From assembly GCA_035536185.1 (NCBI GenBank), contig DATLOM010000055.1, forward strand, positions 1 to 64,000: a stretch of 64,000 bases of DNA, in the 5' to 3' direction. Within the stretch, counting starts at the first letter, position 1, and each line of letters opens with the position of its first letter. Source of the stretch: GCA-2861595 sp035536185 (GTDB lineage Bacteria > Actinomycetota > Acidimicrobiia > Acidimicrobiales > GCA-2861595). The position numbers and the translations under genes were made by a program. A model generated the notes under the pieces. That model was given only the letters and a program-made list of their open reading frames with translations. It was not told the DNA's origin and did not search any database. Below, one piece after another: positions 1 to 7,801 of this stretch.

Positions 1-279
1 GGCGACGAGGTGCCGGCGGGCCCGCTCACCGTCGAGGCCAGCGGCCGGGGCTTCGAGGGCACCGTCGTGGTGTCGGCCCGCATCGCCGGCCAGAGCGGCG
101 AGCCCCTCGACCTCGTGGTCGCCCAGGGTGGCTCCTTCGCCGACCCGGCCCCCTTCACCGTGGAGCTCGACCTGAGCGGCGCCGCCCCCGGCGACACCGT
201 GGTCCTCCTGCTCCAAGGCGGCGTCGGCCTGGAGCAGGACCCCGGCGAGGTCGCGGCGGTCCCGCTGGTCATCGGTTAG
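1..279 (+). CDS. C-terminal fragment of a Gmad2-like (Ig-fold) protein
   Basis: The reading frame is open from base 1 to a TAG at 277-279, so the start lies outside the window. The visible 92 residues look like a beta-sandwich: a V-x-A-S-G-R-G-F-E-G-T-V pattern near the beginning and regularly alternating hydrophobic strands. This resembles the Gmad2 immunoglobulin-like domain that often ends secreted actinobacterial proteins. That assignment rests on pattern only. No signal peptide or enzymatic motif can be seen in this part. The stop codon lies inside the first CIRCE operator of groEL, so the gene abuts the heat-shock promoter directly. Confidence 0.6.
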   Translation, partial: GDEVPAGPLTVEASGRGFEGTVVVSARIAGQSGEPLDLVVAQGGSFADPAPFTVELDLSGAAPGDTVVLLLQGGVGLEQDPGEVAAVPLVIG

Positions 280-302
280 CACTCGCCAGTTGCGAGTGCC
301 AG
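276..302 (+). promoter_or_regulatory. CIRCE operator 1 (HrcA site)
   Basis: TTAGCACTC, nine bases, then GAGTGCCAG. The left arm matches the CIRCE consensus TTAGCACTC-N9-GAGTGCTAA exactly and the right arm matches 7 of 9. CIRCE is the binding site of the heat-shock repressor HrcA. It overlaps the stop codon of the upstream gene and the predicted -35 of groEL. Confidence 0.9.
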
Positions 303-318
303 CGTGAGGGTCTACCTT
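290..318 (+). promoter_or_regulatory. Predicted groEL promoter
   Basis: TTGCGA at 290-295 and TACCTT at 313-318 are separated by 17 bases, a good spacing for a housekeeping sigma factor. Transcription would start near 325. The -35 sits within CIRCE 1 and the -10 abuts CIRCE 2, so repressor on either site should block polymerase. Confidence 0.6.
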
Positions 319-344
319 TAGCAGTCGCTCACTGCGAGTGCTAA
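318..344 (+). promoter_or_regulatory. CIRCE operator 2 (HrcA site)
   Basis: TTAGCAGTC, nine bases, then GAGTGCTAA. The left arm matches 8 of 9 and the right arm 9 of 9. It lies 42 bp downstream of CIRCE 1 (four helical turns, same face) and 30 bp before the groEL start, within the predicted transcription start region. Confidence 0.93.
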
Positions 345-374
345 CGCTCACGACTGTCCAACGGAGGACACCGA

Positions 375-2006
375 ATGGCCAAGATCATCGCCTTTGACGA
401 GGAAGCTCGTCGTGGTCTCGAGGCGGGGATGAACAAGCTCGCCGACGCCGTGCGCGTCACCCTCGGCCCGAAGGGCCGCAACGTCGTCTTGGAGAAGAAG
501 TGGGGCGCCCCCACCATCACCAAGGACGGTGTCTCGGTCGCCAAGGAGATCGAGCTCGAGGACCCGTTCGAGAAGATCGGTGCCGAGCTCGTCAAGGAGG
601 TCGCCAAGAAGACCGACGACGTCGCCGGTGATGGCACCACCACCGCCACCGTCCTTGCGTGGGCCATGGTCAAGGAGGGCCTCCGCAACGTGGCCGCCGG
701 CGCCAACCCGATGTCGCTCAAGAAGGGCATCGAGGCCGCCGTCGAGGCCGCCAGCGCCAGCCTCACCAAGCTGAGCAAGGACGTCGAGGACAAGGCGCAG
801 ATCGCGCAGGTCGCCTCGATCTCCGCCAACAACGACTACGAGATCGGCGAGCTCATCGCCGACGCCATCGACAAGGTGGGCAAGGACGGGGTCGTCACCG
901 TCGAGGAGTCCAACACCTTCGGCATGGAGCTCGAGTTCACCGAGGGCATGCGGTTCGACAAGGGCTACATCTCGCCCTACTTCGTCACCGACCCCGAGCG
1001 GATGGAGGTCGTCCTCGAGGACGCCTACGTGCTGCTCGTCTCCTCGAAGATCAGCGCCGTCCGCGACATGCTGCCCATCCTCGAGAAGGTCATGCAGTCG
1101 GCCCGCCCGCTGGTGATCATCGCCGAGGACGTCGACGGCGAGGCGCTGGCCACCCTCGTGGTCAACAAGATCCGCGGCACGTTCAAGTCGGCCGCCGTCA
1201 AGGCCCCCGGCTTCGGCGAGCGCCGCAAGGCCATGCTCCAGGACATCGCCATCCTCACCGGTGGCCAGGTCATCACCGAGGAGGTGGGCCTCAAGCTGGA
1301 GAACATCAGCCTCGACCTGTTGGGCCGGGCCCGCAAGGTCACCATCACCAAGGACGAGACCACCATCGTCGAGGGTGAGGGCACAGAAGCCGCCATCAAG
1401 GGCCGGATCGTCCAGATCAAGTCCGAGATCGAGAACAGCGACTCCGACTACGACAAGGAGAAGCTCCAGGAGCGCCTGGCCAAGCTCTCCGGTGGTGTGG
1501 CCGTCATCAAGGTCGGTGCCGCCACCGAGGTGGAGCTCAAGGAGAAGAAGCACCGCATCGAGGACGCCGTGTCCACCACCAAGGCGGCCGTCGAAGAGGG
1601 CGTGGTGCCCGGCGGCGGCGTCGCCCTGCTGAGGGCCCAGGCCCGGGTGCTCGACAGGGCCGAGAAGCTCGAAGGTGACGAGGCCACCGGCGCCCGAATC
1701 GTGGCCCGCTCCGTGGAGGAGCCCCTGAAGCAGATCGCCGTCAACGCCGGCATGGAAGGCGGCGTAGTGGTCGAGAAGGTGCGCAACCTGGAGGGCCCGG
1801 TCGGCCTCAACGCCGCCACCGGCGACTACGAGGACCTGTTCAAGGCCGGGGTCATCGACGCCGCCAAGGTCACCCGGTCGGCCCTGCAGAACGCCGCGTC
1901 CATCGCTGCGCTCTTCCTCACCACCGAGGCGGTCATCGTCGACAAGCCCGAAGAGAAGGCTCCGGCCATGGGCGGCGGCGGTGGCGGGGGCATGGACGAC
2001 TTCTAG
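375..2006 (+). CDS. groEL: 60 kDa chaperonin GroEL
   Basis: Large chaperonin subunit that folds proteins in an ATP-driven double-ring cavity in the cytoplasm. It has 543 residues, the usual family length, starting MAKIIAFDEEAR. The nucleotide-binding stretch is GDGTTTATVL and the C-terminal tail is rich in Gly and ends GGMDDF, as in the main housekeeping chaperonin; the His-rich tail of the alternative actinobacterial GroEL1 is absent. GGAGG at 363-367 precedes the ATG. There is no groES beside it, so the co-chaperonin must be encoded elsewhere. Two CIRCE operators upstream indicate HrcA control. After the nucleotide motif it reads VLAWAMVKEG, with Trp where most GroELs have Gln. Stand-alone monocistronic unit with its own terminator. 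Confidence 0.97.
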   Translation: MAKIIAFDEEARRGLEAGMNKLADAVRVTLGPKGRNVVLEKKWGAPTITKDGVSVAKEIELEDPFEKIGAELVKEVAKKTDDVAGDGTTTATVLAWAMVKEGLRNVAAGANPMSLKKGIEAAVEAASASLTKLSKDVEDKAQIAQVASISANNDYEIGELIADAIDKVGKDGVVTVEESNTFGMELEFTEGMRFDKGYISPYFVTDPERMEVVLEDAYVLLVSSKISAVRDMLPILEKVMQSARPLVIIAEDVDGEALATLVVNKIRGTFKSAAVKAPGFGERRKAMLQDIAILTGGQVITEEVGLKLENISLDLLGRARKVTITKDETTIVEGEGTEAAIKGRIVQIKSEIENSDSDYDKEKLQERLAKLSGGVAVIKVGAATEVELKEKKHRIEDAVSTTKAAVEEGVVPGGGVALLRAQARVLDRAEKLEGDEATGARIVARSVEEPLKQIAVNAGMEGGVVVEKVRNLEGPVGLNAATGDYEDLFKAGVIDAAKVTRSALQNAASIAALFLTTEAVIVDKPEEKAPAMGGGGGGGMDDF

Positions 2007-2044
2007 GTCAGCCGGGCCCTCGGCCCGGTAGAGCAGTTGCGAAG

Positions 2045-2072
2045 GGCCCGGGGATCCGTCCCCGGGCCTTTT
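2045..2072 (+). terminator. Rho-independent terminator of groEL
   Basis: A perfect 10-bp stem (GGCCCGGGGA with TCCCCGGGCC, loop TCCG) is followed by TTTT. It starts 39 bp after the groEL stop codon. Confidence 0.9.
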
Positions 2073-2154
2073 GCATGAGCGGTGAAAGGCGCCAAGCTCC
2101 CAGTGAGCACGGACCTCATTCTCGGTTTGGACATGCTGTGACCTCCGGGGCCTT

Positions 2155-2201
2155 CTTTGTGAGCAAAAAACGTTGGTATACAACGATTTCTGCTCACAAA
2201 G
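2155..2201. repeat. 47-bp near-perfect palindrome, function unknown
   Basis: Arms 2155-2175 and 2181-2201 pair at 19 of 21 positions around a 5-bp centre. The outer 11 bp on each side (CTTTGTGAGCA and its complement) are perfect. It is strikingly AT-rich for this genome and lies between the converging groEL and SpoIID-domain genes, after the groEL terminator. It lacks a T-run in either direction, so it is not a typical terminator. It may be a regulator site, an attachment or mini-element end, or a structured RNA. No second copy was noticed in the window. Confidence 0.6.
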
Positions 2202-2218
2202 TTGGTGTGACGGAGCGG

Positions 2219-3868
2219 CTAGACCCGGTCATCCCCTGGTGGCGCTCGCCGCCGCCCGAGGCGGTTGGTGGTCAATCCGGAGACCACCGCCACCAGCATC
2301 AGCCAGGCCACCGCGCCGAGAGCAATGCGGGTCGCCGGGCTGGTGGAGCGGGCAGCCACGGGAGCGACGGCCGACCGCTTCGGGCTCGGGGCGGGACCGC
2401 CGGATGCATCGGCGCTCGTGCCGGCGGCGACCGCGGTGTCCGGGGCCGCCCCGTCGAGAAGTGCCTGAACGTGTGCCCCACCATCAGGTGGAGGCAGCGG
2501 AGGCGGGGCGACGGACGCCGTCTCCACCCGGGCCGTGAACAAGGTCGAACGCAGCGCCAGCGCCTTGCGGAACTCCAGGCCAGCGAAGCTGCGGGGGCCG
2601 CTGGCGCCGTCGAGGGTCACCTGCAGGGCCCGGCCCGACGGGCCGGCGGCACTCACCCGCACGGCCGTGACGGTTCCCCGGTAGCCCAGGCGCCCTCCGA
2701 GGTCCCGCAGGGCTACGCGTACGTTCCAGGCGAAGGGGTCCTGGGTCGGGTACGGAGCCGGCCGCAGGTAGGGATAGCCGCGACCCGGCGTGCCGAAGCC
2801 CTCCTCGGTGGCGGCCGAGGAGCCGCCGCCGTTGGCCGAGTAGACGGTGGCGGCGAGACTTCGTCCCGCCATGACCACCTGTCCCTGGGTCTGGCTCACG
2901 GCTTTGTCCATGGCTGCGTACTCGGCGTCGGAACCGAGGTAGACCTGGCACTGCTGCGTGTCGCACAGCTCGCCTCCCCCGGCCACGGCTCGAAGGGCGT
3001 AGGTGCGGGCGGCGATGGCCTGGGCCCTCAGCGACGCCGCCGGCCACCTCGGGTCCCGGACCTCGCCCATGCCCCTCAGGTACTGCTCGACGTCGACGTG
3101 ATTGACGAGCCGCAGGGGCCCGCCCGAGGCGCTGGCCTGGACGATGCCGCGGTAACGCTGCGAGCGGCTCGGCACCAGGACCGTGCCACCGGCCGGCGGT
3201 ACGGCCCACAGGCCGCGCTCCGAGCTCGGCCTGGCGCCCGCCGGTGACGGCGGCGGCGCGGGCGGGGCCGGCGCGGGCGCTGGCGGCGGCGCCACCGACG
3301 GTGGAGTCAAAGGGGTGGAGGTGGGCGTGGTCGGGGTCGGCAGGGTGCCGGGGTTTCCGATCAGGGGCAGGGTGGTGGTGGTGCTGGCGCCGGGTGCCGG
3401 TTGGCTGCTGGAGGCCAGCATGACCTGGGAGCCCGCCAGCGACGCCCGCCGCCCTCCTCCCAAGATCTCCACGCTGTAGGCGCGGCCGTCGAAGCGGAGG
3501 CGGGCCTGGCTGCCGGCGCCCAGACGGACCGGGAAGCCGGGCGACTGGCCGCCGTCGCGGGCGTCGCGGATCTCACCGCCGCCGGGGAACCCCACGACGA
3601 TCTCCCGGTTGGCCGAGGACAGCACGGTCACCCGCACCTCGCCACCGCTCCTGCCCATCTTGGTACCCGGGTAGAACTGGTTCAGGATCTGTGCCGTGGA
3701 GGACCCTCCGCGGCCCATCCAGTAGGCCCCGTCCTGGGCCATCCCGACGCCGTGGCCGAAGCCCCGCCCTTCCAGGACCACGACCGGCACGGGCCGGGCC
3801 GCACCTCCAGCCGGGGCCGGGAGCACCAGGGCGACCGCTGCGGCCACGGGAAGCAGAAGCTGCCGCAC
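2219..3868 (-). CDS. SpoIID/LytB-domain cell-wall protein with C-terminal membrane anchor
   Basis: Exported 549-residue protein. GTG at 3868 gives a clean signal peptide (MRQLLLPVAAAVALVLPAP). The motif GHGVGMAQ with the following IL-x-x-FYPGT comes first (about residues 38-80), then a Thr/Pro linker, then the SpoIID core with VEQYLRGMGEV and AQAIAARTYAL, and finally a membrane helix near the C-terminus followed by Arg-rich residues. SpoIID enzymes are lytic transglycosylases acting on stem peptides-free glycan in sporulation; here a cell-wall role is inferred. In classical SpoIID the GHGVGM segment ends the domain, so the order is permuted relative to Bacillus. Convergent with groEL and divergent from the lipoprotein gene at 3947. 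AAGAAT six bases before the GTG suggests a leaderless message. Confidence 0.8.
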   Translation of the reverse strand: MRQLLLPVAAAVALVLPAPAGGAARPVPVVVLEGRGFGHGVGMAQDGAYWMGRGGSSTAQILNQFYPGTKMGRSGGEVRVTVLSSANREIVVGFPGGGEIRDARDGGQSPGFPVRLGAGSQARLRFDGRAYSVEILGGGRRASLAGSQVMLASSSQPAPGASTTTTLPLIGNPGTLPTPTTPTSTPLTPPSVAPPPAPAPAPPAPPPSPAGARPSSERGLWAVPPAGGTVLVPSRSQRYRGIVQASASGGPLRLVNHVDVEQYLRGMGEVRDPRWPAASLRAQAIAARTYALRAVAGGGELCDTQQCQVYLGSDAEYAAMDKAVSQTQGQVVMAGRSLAATVYSANGGGSSAATEEGFGTPGRGYPYLRPAPYPTQDPFAWNVRVALRDLGGRLGYRGTVTAVRVSAAGPSGRALQVTLDGASGPRSFAGLEFRKALALRSTLFTARVETASVAPPPLPPPDGGAHVQALLDGAAPDTAVAAGTSADASGGPAPSPKRSAVAPVAARSTSPATRIALGAVAWLMLVAVVSGLTTNRLGRRRAPPGDDRV

Positions 3869-3874
3869 CGGGTC

Positions 3875-3940
3875 ATTCTTAGTGACCGGGCTTCCCGAGG
3901 GGAAACCCGGGAACCGGATGGCAACAGGCGCAGGTACCCT
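3875..3940. promoter_or_regulatory. Divergent leaderless promoter region
   Basis: On the plus strand TACCCT (3935-3940) ends six bases before the GTG at 3947. On the minus strand AAGAAT (3880-3875) ends six bases before the GTG at 3868. Both spacings predict transcription starting at the start codon. Confidence 0.5.
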
Positions 3941-3946
3941 GGAGGC

Positions 3947-4603
3947 GTGCAGTTCGGCCCTGGCGCCCTCCGGGCGGCGTCGTCGACCACCACCCTGATC
4001 ATGGTCGCAGCCCTCGCCCTCGCCTCCTGCGGATCTTCCGAGTACCGGTACGTGAAGAGCTCTTCCGACAAGACGTTCTTCCGGGTCCCCCAGGACTGGA
4101 AGATCTTCGACGAGGACCAGGTGCTGCAGAACAGCGACGATTCGGAGGAGGCCAAGGCCAGCTTCAAGCAGAACAGCTGGTCGGTCGGGTTCGACGGGTC
4201 CCCGAAGCCGTCGGTGAAGAACGTGCTGTCCGCCGCCAGCCATCCCACTGGGCTCGTCCAGGTCCGCAGCCTCACTCCCGCTGAGCGCGACACGTTCTCC
4301 CAGTCGAGCCTGCGGGCGCTGCTGCTGCCGTTCGACCCGCTGTCGCCCGAGGCCGCCCAGGCCGGTGACGTGGAGGTGATCGGCAGCCGGGAGGTCGACC
4401 AGGACAGCTATCACGGGAACGAGCTGCTGGTGAACCTGCGCACCAAGGAGGGAGGCGTGATCAAGTGGCGGCAGATCGCCCTGGTCGACAGCAAGGTCAG
4501 CCGGGCCCACGTCCTGGCCATCACCTGCAACGTCGATTGCTATGAGCAGCACGAGGATGTCATCGAGAGTGTCATCAGTTCATGGACCGTGAAGGAGAAG
4601 TGA
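3947..4603 (+). CDS. Putative lipoprotein of unknown function
   Basis: A 218-residue exported protein. The GTG at 3947 gives a short N-region with Arg, a hydrophobic stretch and a lipobox LASC with Cys at residue 28, so it should be lipid-modified and held on the outer face of the membrane. The mature part begins near a VPQDWKIF segment typical of small actinobacterial lipoproteins that carry a PsbP/LpqN-like alpha-beta fold. I do not recognise a specific function and there is no catalytic motif. It lies two bases upstream of the AAA protease gene and probably shares its transcript, which hints at a membrane-quality-control link. Confidence 0.7.
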   Translation: MQFGPGALRAASSTTTLIMVAALALASCGSSEYRYVKSSSDKTFFRVPQDWKIFDEDQVLQNSDDSEEAKASFKQNSWSVGFDGSPKPSVKNVLSAASHPTGLVQVRSLTPAERDTFSQSSLRALLLPFDPLSPEAAQAGDVEVIGSREVDQDSYHGNELLVNLRTKEGGVIKWRQIALVDSKVSRAHVLAITCNVDCYEQHEDVIESVISSWTVKEK

Positions 4604-4605
4604 GC

Positions 4606-7080
4606 GTGGCGAGCAACGGAGAGCAAGAGGCGGGCGGAAGCCGGCCCGGGCAGGACCTGATGCCGGTTGGGCTGCCCGAGTACCGCAGTCGCGAACGCGA
4701 CGAGGACAGGCTCACCCGCAAGCCGAGCAGCCCCTGGGACCGGATCAAGGTCCTGGTGCTGCTGATCGGCCTCTGGTCGGTCCTGGTCTGGACGGCCATG
4801 GCCGACAACCCGATCCTGCCCTTTCGAGAGGCCCTCCGCGAGCAGGCACGCGACGGCGCGTGGCTGCTGGCGCTGGCCGCCCTCGAGGTGGTCCGCCAGG
4901 TCCACTACGCCATAAGCGAGCACTCGGCGGCGTGGCACCGGTTCTGGACCGTCAGCGTCTTCGGGGGCCTGGACCGGCGCACCGAGCGGATGAGCTCCTG
5001 GACCCGGTTCCGGCTGGCCCGGGTGGTGCGCTGGACGATCACCGTCGTCGCTCTGGCCTTCGCTCTGGGGAAGCTGTTCGACACCTCGCCGGTCCTGGCC
5101 CTGTTCCAGGCGCCGGCCAAGCTCGTGGGCGCCCTGCCCATGGTGTTCCAGTTCGGGCTGTTGTTCTTCGTCATCATCATCCAGTTCGTCGGGATGGCCT
5201 GGTACGCGGCGCGCCAGGGCATCGAGGTCTATTTCCCTGACGACATCAAGACCCGGTTCACCGACGTGTGGGGCCAGGACAACGTGCTCGAGCGGGTCAA
5301 GGAGAACATCCTCTTCCTAGAGAACCCCGAGGAGATCGAGGCCAAGGGCGGCCACGTACCGGCGGGCATCCTGCTGTGGGGCCCACCGGGCACGGGCAAG
5401 ACGCTGATGGCCGAGGCGGTGGCCGGCGAGACCGGCAAGCCCTACGTCTTCGTCGATCCCGGCGGGATGACCTCGTTCGGGTTCGGCGCCCTCGCCGTGA
5501 AGGGCGTCTTCCGCAAGCTGCGCAAGCTCTCCGTGCGCTACGGCGGCGTGATCGTGTTCTTCGACGAGGCCGATTCGCTCGGCAGCCGTTCTCTCAACAC
5601 CCGGGGACCTGTTCCCGCGCCCACCGGCGCCACGGCGTGGTCCTCCAGCCCCCCGTGCAACGGGCTCTCCTACCTCGATCCGGCCACGGCTCGCACGTTG
5701 CTGTCGGCCAGCGCGGTCTCGGGCAGTTCGGGCCCGGAGCCCGGCCGCCGCCTTCGCGACGGCTTCTTCATGATGGGCGGCGCCGGCGGCGGAGGCATGC
5801 TCCAGGCCCTCCTGACAGAGCTGTCGGGGTTGAAGAAGCCACGGGGCTTCATGAACCGCGTCGTCCGCCGGGCCCTCGGCATGCGACCGAAGCCGCCGCC
5901 CAAGTACCGGATCCTCGTGATGATGGCCACGAACATGCCCCAGGCCCTCGACGAGGCCCTGCTCCGCCCCGGGCGCATCGACCGCATCTACAAGGTGGGG
6001 TACCCGTCCAAGCCGGGGCGGGTCAAGACCTACGAGGGCTACTTCTCCAAGGTGCGCCACACTCTCACCGCGGAGCAGATCGACAAGCTGGCCACCATCA
6101 CGCCCTACGCCACCGGCGCCACCATCAAGGACGTGGTGAACGAGGCTTTGATCCAGGCCATCCGCAACGGCCGTGAGGTCATCACGTGGCGGGACGTCAT
6201 GCGGGCCAAGCAGCTCAAGGACCTCGGGCCTCCCGAGGATGTCGAGTACATCGAGCGGGAGCGCCACGCCGTGGCCGTCCACGAGGCCTGTCATGCCGTC
6301 ACCGCGGCAAAGGTGCGCCGCCACCTCACCATCGACAGCGCCACCATCGAGAAGGGAGGCACCTACCTCGGGATGGTGGCCTCCATCCCGCCCGAGGACC
6401 AGTTCACCCGGTGGCGCTCGGAGTACGAGGCCGACATCATGGTCAGCCTGGCCTCGCTGGCGGGGGAGCGGCTCTTCTTCGAGGGTGACAACTCCTCGGG
6501 CGTGTCGGGGGACCTGGAGAGCGCCACCACCGTCGCCACCCTCATGGAGGGCTACTGGGGCATGGGCAGGTCCGTGGCGTCACACGGTGTCACCCACGAG
6601 GTCGGCATCGGCGGCGGCGGGCGCCCTGGCGGTCCGAAGGGCAAGGACGGCAAGGAGAAGGAGCTCCTCGAGACCGGCCTGGGGGAGCGCATCGAGGAGA
6701 AGCTGGCCGAGCTGCTCGAGCGCACCCACAGGCTCCTGGAGGAGAACCGCCATTTGGTCCTGGCCGTGGCTCATGCCCTCGAAGCGAACAAGACCCTCAC
6801 CGGTGACGACGTCGTCGCCATCGTCGAGGGCACCCAGGGCCCTCTGGTCGACGGCCGCCCCTACCACACCGACGAGTTCCGGGACGTAGCCGAGCGCTAC
6901 CACGCCATGGCCCTCGCCGCCCACGGCGCCCACGGCAAGGTGGACGTCCCCCTCCCGCGGTTCGTGGTGGACATGCAGCCCCAGCTGGTCCCCAGCGTCC
7001 ACGAATCGACGGAGGACTTCGAGAGGTTCCAGCCGCCCCCCCAGGCCAACGGCGGTGCCCGTCCCGCCGCCCCCGACTAG
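4606..7080 (+). CDS. FtsH-like membrane AAA+ zinc metalloprotease with insert
   Basis: An 824-residue ATP-driven protease. The N-terminal quarter has several membrane segments (about residues 45-65, 140-160 and 180-205). The AAA module has Walker A GPPGTGKT (259-266) and Walker B FFDEADSL (319-325). The second region of homology, ATNMPQALDEALLRPGR, begins only at residue 441. Between Walker B and that motif are about 115 residues, roughly 75 more than in FtsH, with Ser/Pro/Gly-rich and GGAGGGG stretches. The peptidase domain has HEACH (559-563) and the distal Asp motif SGDLESAT, so zinc ligands are complete. GTG 4606 is preferred to ATG 4582 because AAGGAG lies 8 bases ahead and the longer form would overlap the lipoprotein gene. 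Diverged from classical FtsH, so substrates are unknown. Confidence 0.85.
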   Translation: MASNGEQEAGGSRPGQDLMPVGLPEYRSRERDEDRLTRKPSSPWDRIKVLVLLIGLWSVLVWTAMADNPILPFREALREQARDGAWLLALAALEVVRQVHYAISEHSAAWHRFWTVSVFGGLDRRTERMSSWTRFRLARVVRWTITVVALAFALGKLFDTSPVLALFQAPAKLVGALPMVFQFGLLFFVIIIQFVGMAWYAARQGIEVYFPDDIKTRFTDVWGQDNVLERVKENILFLENPEEIEAKGGHVPAGILLWGPPGTGKTLMAEAVAGETGKPYVFVDPGGMTSFGFGALAVKGVFRKLRKLSVRYGGVIVFFDEADSLGSRSLNTRGPVPAPTGATAWSSSPPCNGLSYLDPATARTLLSASAVSGSSGPEPGRRLRDGFFMMGGAGGGGMLQALLTELSGLKKPRGFMNRVVRRALGMRPKPPPKYRILVMMATNMPQALDEALLRPGRIDRIYKVGYPSKPGRVKTYEGYFSKVRHTLTAEQIDKLATITPYATGATIKDVVNEALIQAIRNGREVITWRDVMRAKQLKDLGPPEDVEYIERERHAVAVHEACHAVTAAKVRRHLTIDSATIEKGGTYLGMVASIPPEDQFTRWRSEYEADIMVSLASLAGERLFFEGDNSSGVSGDLESATTVATLMEGYWGMGRSVASHGVTHEVGIGGGGRPGGPKGKDGKEKELLETGLGERIEEKLAELLERTHRLLEENRHLVLAVAHALEANKTLTGDDVVAIVEGTQGPLVDGRPYHTDEFRDVAERYHAMALAAHGAHGKVDVPLPRFVVDMQPQLVPSVHESTEDFERFQPPPQANGGARPAAPD

Positions 7081-7111
7081 CGGTGCCGGTGCGGCCTACG
7101 CTGCCCTGCTG

Positions 7112-7801
7112 ATGACCGAGCCATTGTCGCCCTCCGAGGGTTGGGCCGTGCTGCATCTGTTCTGCCGGGCCGCGCCCGGCGCCGACGCGCAGGCCGTGGT
7201 CGCCGCCGTCAAAGGAGCCGAGGGCGACGGCTACCAGGTGGTGCCGTTCGCCGTGCTCGGCCACAAGGCCGACTTCGGTTTCCTCGCCCTGGGCCCCGAC
7301 CTGTGGCGCCTCCGGGCCCTGCAGAGCGACCTCCAGGGGGTCGGTGTGGACGTCGGGTGGTCGTACGTGTCCCTGACCGAGGTGTCGGAGTACGCCAAGG
7401 GGCTGCCGGCGGAGATGCTCGCAGCCCGGCTCCACCCCAACTTGCCCCCCGAGGGCATGAACGCGTTCTGCTTCTACCCGATGTCGAAGCGGCGGGCGCC
7501 CGGCGAGGGCGACAACTGGTACCTGCTCCCGTACGAGGAGCGGGAGGCCCACATGCGAGGCCACGGCAAGTCGGGGCGGAACTTCCGGGGCCGGGTGCTC
7601 CAACTGATCACGGGATCGACCGGAGTGGACGACTACGAGTGGGGCGTGAGCCTCTTCGCCGTCCACCCCGACGACCTGAAGGACGTCGTCTACACGATGC
7701 GCTTCGACGAGGCGTCGGCTCGTTACGCCGAGTTCGGCCCGTTCTTCACCGGCATGGTGGCGCCCGTCGAGCAGGTCCTGGCCGCCGCGGGCCTGGTGTG
7801 A
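7112..7801 (+). CDS. hemQ: Coproheme decarboxylase HemQ/ChdC
   Basis: Catalyses the last step of coproporphyrin-dependent haem synthesis: two propionates of coproheme are oxidatively decarboxylated to give haem b, using peroxide. At 229 residues it is the usual chlorite-dismutase-family size. FYPMSKRR holds the expected catalytic Tyr (residue 122) and GHGKSGR holds the proximal His (151). The C-terminal signature VYTMRFDEASARYAEFGPF is also present. TACGCT nine bases before the ATG may be its -10. The partners hemE, hemH and hemY lie 47 kb away at 54.5-57.8 kb. Its stop overlaps the GTG of larE by four bases, so the two are probably co-translated. Confidence 0.93.
   Translation: MTEPLSPSEGWAVLHLFCRAAPGADAQAVVAAVKGAEGDGYQVVPFAVLGHKADFGFLALGPDLWRLRALQSDLQGVGVDVGWSYVSLTEVSEYAKGLPAEMLAARLHPNLPPEGMNAFCFYPMSKRRAPGEGDNWYLLPYEEREAHMRGHGKSGRNFRGRVLQLITGSTGVDDYEWGVSLFAVHPDDLKDVVYTMRFDEASARYAEFGPFFTGMVAPVEQVLAAAGLV

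Noticed and set aside
348..2183. 611-codon open frame on the minus strand opposite groEL
   Set aside because: It is the mirror of a highly conserved gene in a GC-rich genome, with biased Gly/Leu/Asp/Val/His composition and no domain.
2155..2201. lac-operator-like TTGTGAGC in the palindrome
   Set aside because: The half-site is similar by chance; the spacing between arms is far longer than in a lac operator.
3869..4552. N-terminal extension of the SpoIID-domain frame up to 4552
   Set aside because: The extension lies antisense to the lipoprotein gene, and the signal peptide begins at the GTG at 3868.
4582..4605. ATG 4582 as start of the FtsH-like protease
   Set aside because: It would overlap the lipoprotein gene by 22 bases; the GTG at 4606 has a well-placed AAGGAG.
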